Source: Diplonema japonicum (lineage: Eukaryota; Euglenozoa; Diplonemea; Diplonemida; Diplonemidae). From it: a DNA stretch of 64,000 nucleotides. Position numbers and translations under genes: made by a program. The DNA is taken from positions 248,001 to 312,000 of the forward strand of contig OZ025655.1 of assembly GCA_964019335.1 (NCBI GenBank), given 5' to 3'. The notes below the pieces were generated by a model, which worked only from the letters and a program-made list of their open reading frames with translations, was not told the origin of the DNA and did not search any database. Of this stretch, positions 60,589 to 64,000 are shown one piece after another (position 1 is the first letter of the stretch; each line of letters begins with the position of its first letter).

Positions 60589-61387
60589 TCCTTTTTTTTT
60601 TTTTTTTTCTCCCTGCGCAAAAGAATACGAAATCGGTAGCAACAACAACAAAAAGAAGAAAAACGAGAAGAAAGAGATAGAAATCCAAAAAGAAAAAGGA
60701 TTTGCTTTTGGCTGCTCTAGGTGGGGGGGGGGGGGGGGGGGGAGGCATGAAATGGTTTGATGACACGGGGGGGGATCAATTGTCATCTTTCTTCTTTTTC
60801 TTTTTTCAAAAAAGAAAAGGAGAGTTCTGTTCAATTATGTCTGTTTTTTTTTTTTTTTTTTTCTTTTTTTCTTGTTCTATTCTTTTGTTGCTTTGCGAAG
60901 GGGTCGAAAGGAGATGAGAGAAAGCTGAGGAAAGAGGCGTGTTTTTGGTTGCTATCCCCTTTTGGAAGCGATTTCTCCTTCAAAAAAAAAAAATATAGGA
61001 ACCTGAAATACCTCTTTTTTCCCCCTCTCCATCTCCTATCTTCCCCCCAGTTCTGCTAAAAATTGTAATATTCTGTTCCGGATAAAGAAAGAAGAAAAAA
61101 ACACCTTTTATTTTGTTTTTTTCATGTTGTAAAATAAATCAAAAGGGACACCAGAAGAGGTGGAAAAAAGACTTTTTCCACAAAAAAAAAAAAAAAGCAA
61201 AAAGTATATTCGGAGTGAAGTTGAAAAAAAGGAATGAACTTGTAAGCTCAAAAGTACGGCGCCTTTCTTTGTTTAGTCCTACAAAAATATTTCTAGACCT
61301 TAATGAAAAAAAGCGAAACACCACCACACTTAAAGAAAAATTGAGTTACCCTTTTTCGGCCCTTCTTTTTTTCCTTTCCCCTGAAAG

Positions 61388-61849
61388 TTCCTACGTAGAA
61401 ATAAATCAAGAGAAACAGGGGGTTCAAAAAAAAAAAAAAAAAAAAGAAAAAAAGAGGCGAGGGCATGGCGGGAAGAGGATGATGAATTCTTTTTTTTTTT
61501 TCTTCCTCCTCTTGAATTTCTCGAAACTCATTATTCAATGTATTCTGTAAATCAAAACTGAAACTAAAATATTCCCAAGAGAGGAAGTGGGGGAAGTGTA
61601 GGAGGCACAGGATTAAGCTGGTGCCGCAGGGGGGGGGGGGGGGGGGGGGGGGGGGGGAATGAGTTTCTTCTTTTTATTCTCCTTAAAGCCCCGTACCATG
61701 TGGTAACAATACTGAAAAAGTGCAGAGGGGAAAAAGAAAGAAAAAAAAAACCTTCCTTTCTTTCTTTCTCCCAGGGGCATTTAAACAAAAAAAAGCAGGA
61801 AAACCCGGAAAGAAGGATAAAAGAGCTTAAGTCAGCTGAGCGACGCGCA

Positions 61850-61885
<36 letters not shown>

Positions 61886-61929
61886 CTCAGTTTCTTGAAG
61901 GAGGGGGGAAGAGGTAAACAAGAGAGGAA
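61388..61929. repeat. Duplicated noncoding block, copy 1
   Basis: Three conserved anchors lie in order at 61388-61422 (TTCCTACGTAGAAATAAATC...), 61592-61628 (GTGTAGGAGGCACAGG...) and 61904-61929 (GTAAACAAGAGAGGAA). The same anchors recur in the same order at 63303-63337, 63486-63523 and 63763-63786. Sequence between anchors is mostly diverged homopolymer. Confidence 0.65.
61629..61657. repeat. Homopolymer run of 29 G
   Basis: Twenty-nine consecutive G on the plus strand, the longest G/C run in the window. Others are C21 (29993-30013), C22 (32595-32616) and G20 (60723-60742). They could form G-quadruplexes in one strand. Confidence 0.9.
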
Positions 61930-62103
61930 ATCGTACAAAAAAAAATGCTTCTATTAGGTAAAATCTTTTCTTTTTTTTTTTCCACTTTTTTTTTTTTTTT
62001 TTTTTTTGGTTTGATTCTCACCTGGCTTCAGGTGTATTGTGTCTATTCATGTTTGGAGAGAGTACAATACTTTTCTTTTTTTCTTTTTTTTTTAAATTCT
62101 TTT

Positions 62104-62658
62104 TTAGATATCCAGGTTTGAATACAGATCAGCTGATCTACCGATGGTGCCTGGCGCCCCGGGAATAGATGCGGGGGCGGCAGGGGACTCATCATCGACC
62201 ATGGCCTTGTTCATTTGCTGGATTTCATAACAGTTAAGGAACTCGCTGTAGGAGAGCTCAGGTGTGTGGAACACCTTGTAGGTGGCAAAGGAGATTCCAG
62301 CGACAAAGACAAGAGCTCCCGCAGCAACACCCACCCACAGCCACGGCTTTGAGGAGTCTGAAGAATCTTCCTCAAAAGCGCTTGCAAGGCAGAAGTGAAC
62401 ACCTCCTTTGGACTCTTTGCATTCGGTTCCGTTGGCACATTTCCCAAGAGAGTGCCCTGCACCAGTCAAACACTGCTGCCCCTCCGCCAATGGAATATGC
62501 TTGCAGACACCTGTCGAGTTTGCAGCATCTGTCGAGTTGGCTGCATCTGTCTCGCAAAGTGTCCCCACAGGACAGACTACCGAACTGCAAGGGTCGGCGT
62601 CCTCTGGTGCCTCGTCCACAGTGCACAGGGATACGATGACGACAGCAGCGAGGATTGA

Positions 62659-62661
<3 letters not shown>
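62104..62661 (-). CDS. Small type I membrane protein with Cys-rich ectodomain
   Basis: A 185-aa protein. A signal peptide (MSILAAVVIVSLCTVDEA) is followed by an ectodomain with eight cysteines between about residues 25 and 92 (CSSVVCPVGTLC ... CLTGAGHSLGKC ... CKES ... FCLA). It carries three N-glycosylation sequons and a perfect tandem TDAANS repeat. One transmembrane helix (WLWVGVAAGALVFVAGI) and a ~65-aa tail with Pro/Ala-rich and acidic parts come next. It is a likely surface or endomembrane protein. The family is not recognised. Noncoding blocks on both sides are duplicates of each other, which suggests membership of a tandem array. Confidence 0.7.
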
Positions 62662-62692
<31 letters not shown>

Positions 62693-63302
62693 CAAATAGA
62701 AGAAACTTTTTTTTTTTATTATTATTTTTATAAAACAAAAATCAAGCGCAGTGTATAAATATTCGCAGAGATAACGAAGGGGCTCCTCAAGGGGGAGAAA
62801 CGACGCAACAGGAAGAGGGGTTGGTGGGCCCACCTTCGCGGCGAAAACCGAAAACCGCTTCCACTTGGAGGGGACGCTGGTGGATCTTGAGCTGCGAGAA
62901 TTGAGGTCCTGAAGATCCTCGGGGCACGAAAACAAGGCATGAATGGCAGAGGAATAGATTGAAAAGAAGAAAAGTGCATTTGAAGAGGAAGAGTAGAGGG
63001 AAAACAAAACAAAAAATGTTCAAGATAGAAAAAAAAAAAGAAAAAAAAGAGACATTTAAGGGTATCTGCGGTATGTGGCAGGACGCCTGGAAAAAAAAAA
63101 GAAAAAAAAAAGAAAAAAAAAAAAAAAAAAAAGTATCGGAGTGAATTCGAAAAGGGAACTGGTCATGATGCACCAAACAACGCCTTGCTTTTACTTTTTT
63201 AGCTTGTTTTGAAGAAAAAAGGTCATCACACCACCCCCTTTAGGAAAAGTAGGCGTAGCAGACATCACCCCCATTTTCTTTTTTTTTTTTGCCCCCAACA
63301 TA

Positions 63303-63597
63303 TTCCTGCAAGTAAATAAATTAAGAGGAACAGGGGCTTTAAGTAAAAAAAATAAGGATGAGGGGGGAGAGATAAATTTCTTTAAAAAAAAAAACCTGGA
63401 AGAAAAAAAAAACGTGTCTTTCTTCCAGTTTTTTATTTTGCAAAATGATTCTCAAAAAGAATAAGAAAAAAAAAATAAGATAAAGGGAAAGTGTAGGAGG
63501 GCACAAGGTTAAGCTGGTGCCGCGAGATTAAGAAAGAAAAAAAAAAAAAAAAAAAAGCCGTTCCTATCCACACATTTAAAAAAAAAATGTGCTGTTG

Positions 63598-63647
<50 letters not shown>

Positions 63648-63786
63648 AACTCGCCGTTGTTTGGGAACGAGGCGGAGGTGTTTCTGCCCGTAGCACATCA
63701 ACAGAAAGATTTGTTCTTGTTGGAAAAAAAAAAAATCATTCTCTTCTTATTGTTCAAAATAAAGGGGTGGGTAAACAAGAGAGGAA
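63303..63786. repeat. Duplicated noncoding block, copy 2
   Basis: Second copy of the block at 61388-61929; anchors at 63303-63337, 63486-63523 and 63763-63786 are colinear with those of copy 1. Copy 1 is the 3' flank of the membrane-protein gene, so copy 2 may be the 3' flank of a related gene just beyond the window. Confidence 0.6.
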
Positions 63787-63826
63787 GTTAGAGTAACAAA
63801 CAACAACAAAAAAAAAGGGATCCACC

Positions 63827-63847
63827 GAGAGAGAGAGAGAGAGAGAG
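63827..63847. repeat. GA dinucleotide microsatellite
   Basis: About ten perfect GA units on the plus strand, upstream of the membrane-protein gene. Confidence 0.9.
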
Positions 63848-64000
63848 CTGTGTTAAGTGTTTGCTTCAATAGCCTTTGATTCGAACGAGGTACGGACACG
63901 AGGCCCTCCCCTACGCCAAACTGAATTTCGGTTCTATTTAACTATGCCACCCCCACCCCACCCCCTTAAGGTACAATAAGGAATACCTACAAAGTAGAGT

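Larger units (their letters stand above)
60589..62103. other. Long homopolymer-rich intergenic region with duplicated block copy 1
   Basis: 1.5 kb without a supported gene. It contains G20 (60723-60742), T-runs, and G29 at 61629-61657. From about 61388 to 61929 it carries the first copy of a block repeated at 63303-63786. Close to the stop of the membrane-protein gene there is a tetraloop hairpin, CACCTG-GCTT-CAGGTG (62019-62034). Confidence 0.6.
62662..64000. other. Upstream flank of the membrane-protein gene and array spacer
   Basis: No gene is supported. A minus-strand TATA-like ATATTTATACAC lies at about 62751-62762, ~95 nt before the ATG, followed upstream by 200 nt of base-balanced sequence. 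Further right are A48 (63598-63645), the second copy of the duplicated block, and a (GA)n tract (63827-63847). Confidence 0.5.

Noticed and set aside
62755-62960. A base-balanced, partly open stretch upstream of the membrane-protein gene as an extra exon
   Set aside because: No ATG-initiated frame, no matching donor towards 62661, and it contains a TATA-like element at the expected promoter distance.
63875-63900. A GATTCGAAC sequence resembling the T-arm of a tRNA on the minus strand
   Set aside because: The bases flanking the TTCGAAT loop (CCTCG and CAAAG) do not pair, and no acceptor or anticodon arm can be drawn around it.
1-64000. Transposons, reverse transcriptase, CRISPR arrays, bacterial operon signals or integrated viral genes
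   Set aside because: No transposase, integrase or reverse transcriptase motifs, no terminal inverted repeats with target duplications and no spaced repeats were seen. The VP39-like gene has a normal cellular gene setting.

Overview
This is nuclear DNA from a unicellular, flagellated eukaryote. The evidence is spliceosomal GT-AG introns, a ciliary IFT-A subunit (IFT139/TTC21B), importin-5, an MCM-binding protein, a Mediator subunit and a dynein light chain. The standard genetic code fits. Coding DNA is base-balanced. Intergenic DNA and introns are full of homopolymer runs of all four bases, including a run of 29 G.

Every gene I can support (21) lies on the minus strand, and several neighbours are only 19 to 170 nt apart. 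This one-way packing, together with a vaccinia VP39-type cap 2'-O-methyltransferase (the class that builds the kinetoplastid cap), points to Euglenozoa, perhaps a diplonemid-like lineage, because kinetoplastids almost lack cis-introns. The CIPK-type kinase fits a bikont. This placement is inference only.

Layout, 1 to 64000, with genes read right to left. Positions 1-14.1 kb: importin-5 (3' end outside), a methyltransferase, a coiled-coil protein, an RS-rich protein, the VP39-like methyltransferase, an acylated KOW-like protein and an EF-hand-like protein. 14.5-22 kb: a 1376-aa coiled-coil protein, a CYTH phosphatase and two tandem CREG1-like genes. 22.7-33.2 kb: a divergent Hsp70, IFT139, a DysF/PH protein, Med18-like and an unknown basic protein. 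33.7-40.7 kb: a cyclic-nucleotide-gated channel, a pseudo-GTPase of the GBP family and MCMBP. 42.2-47.2 kb: a CIPK-like kinase, a DUF1917 protein and a cytochrome P450. 47.6-60.6 kb: a 4123-aa multi-C2/kelch protein and an LC8 light chain. 62.1-62.7 kb: a small type I membrane protein.

I reconstructed 25 introns by matching reading frames across candidate splice sites. Most are 34-70 nt. Many carry a poly(A) run directly before the 3' splice site where a pyrimidine tract would be expected. Nineteen of the 25 sit in the last third of seven genes, the reverse of the usual 5' bias in intron-poor genomes. Other points of interest are a conserved 3'-flank box followed by a GC hairpin behind two genes, a duplicated noncoding block on both sides of the membrane-protein gene, and a coding-like orphan segment on the plus strand at 41.2-41.5 kb.
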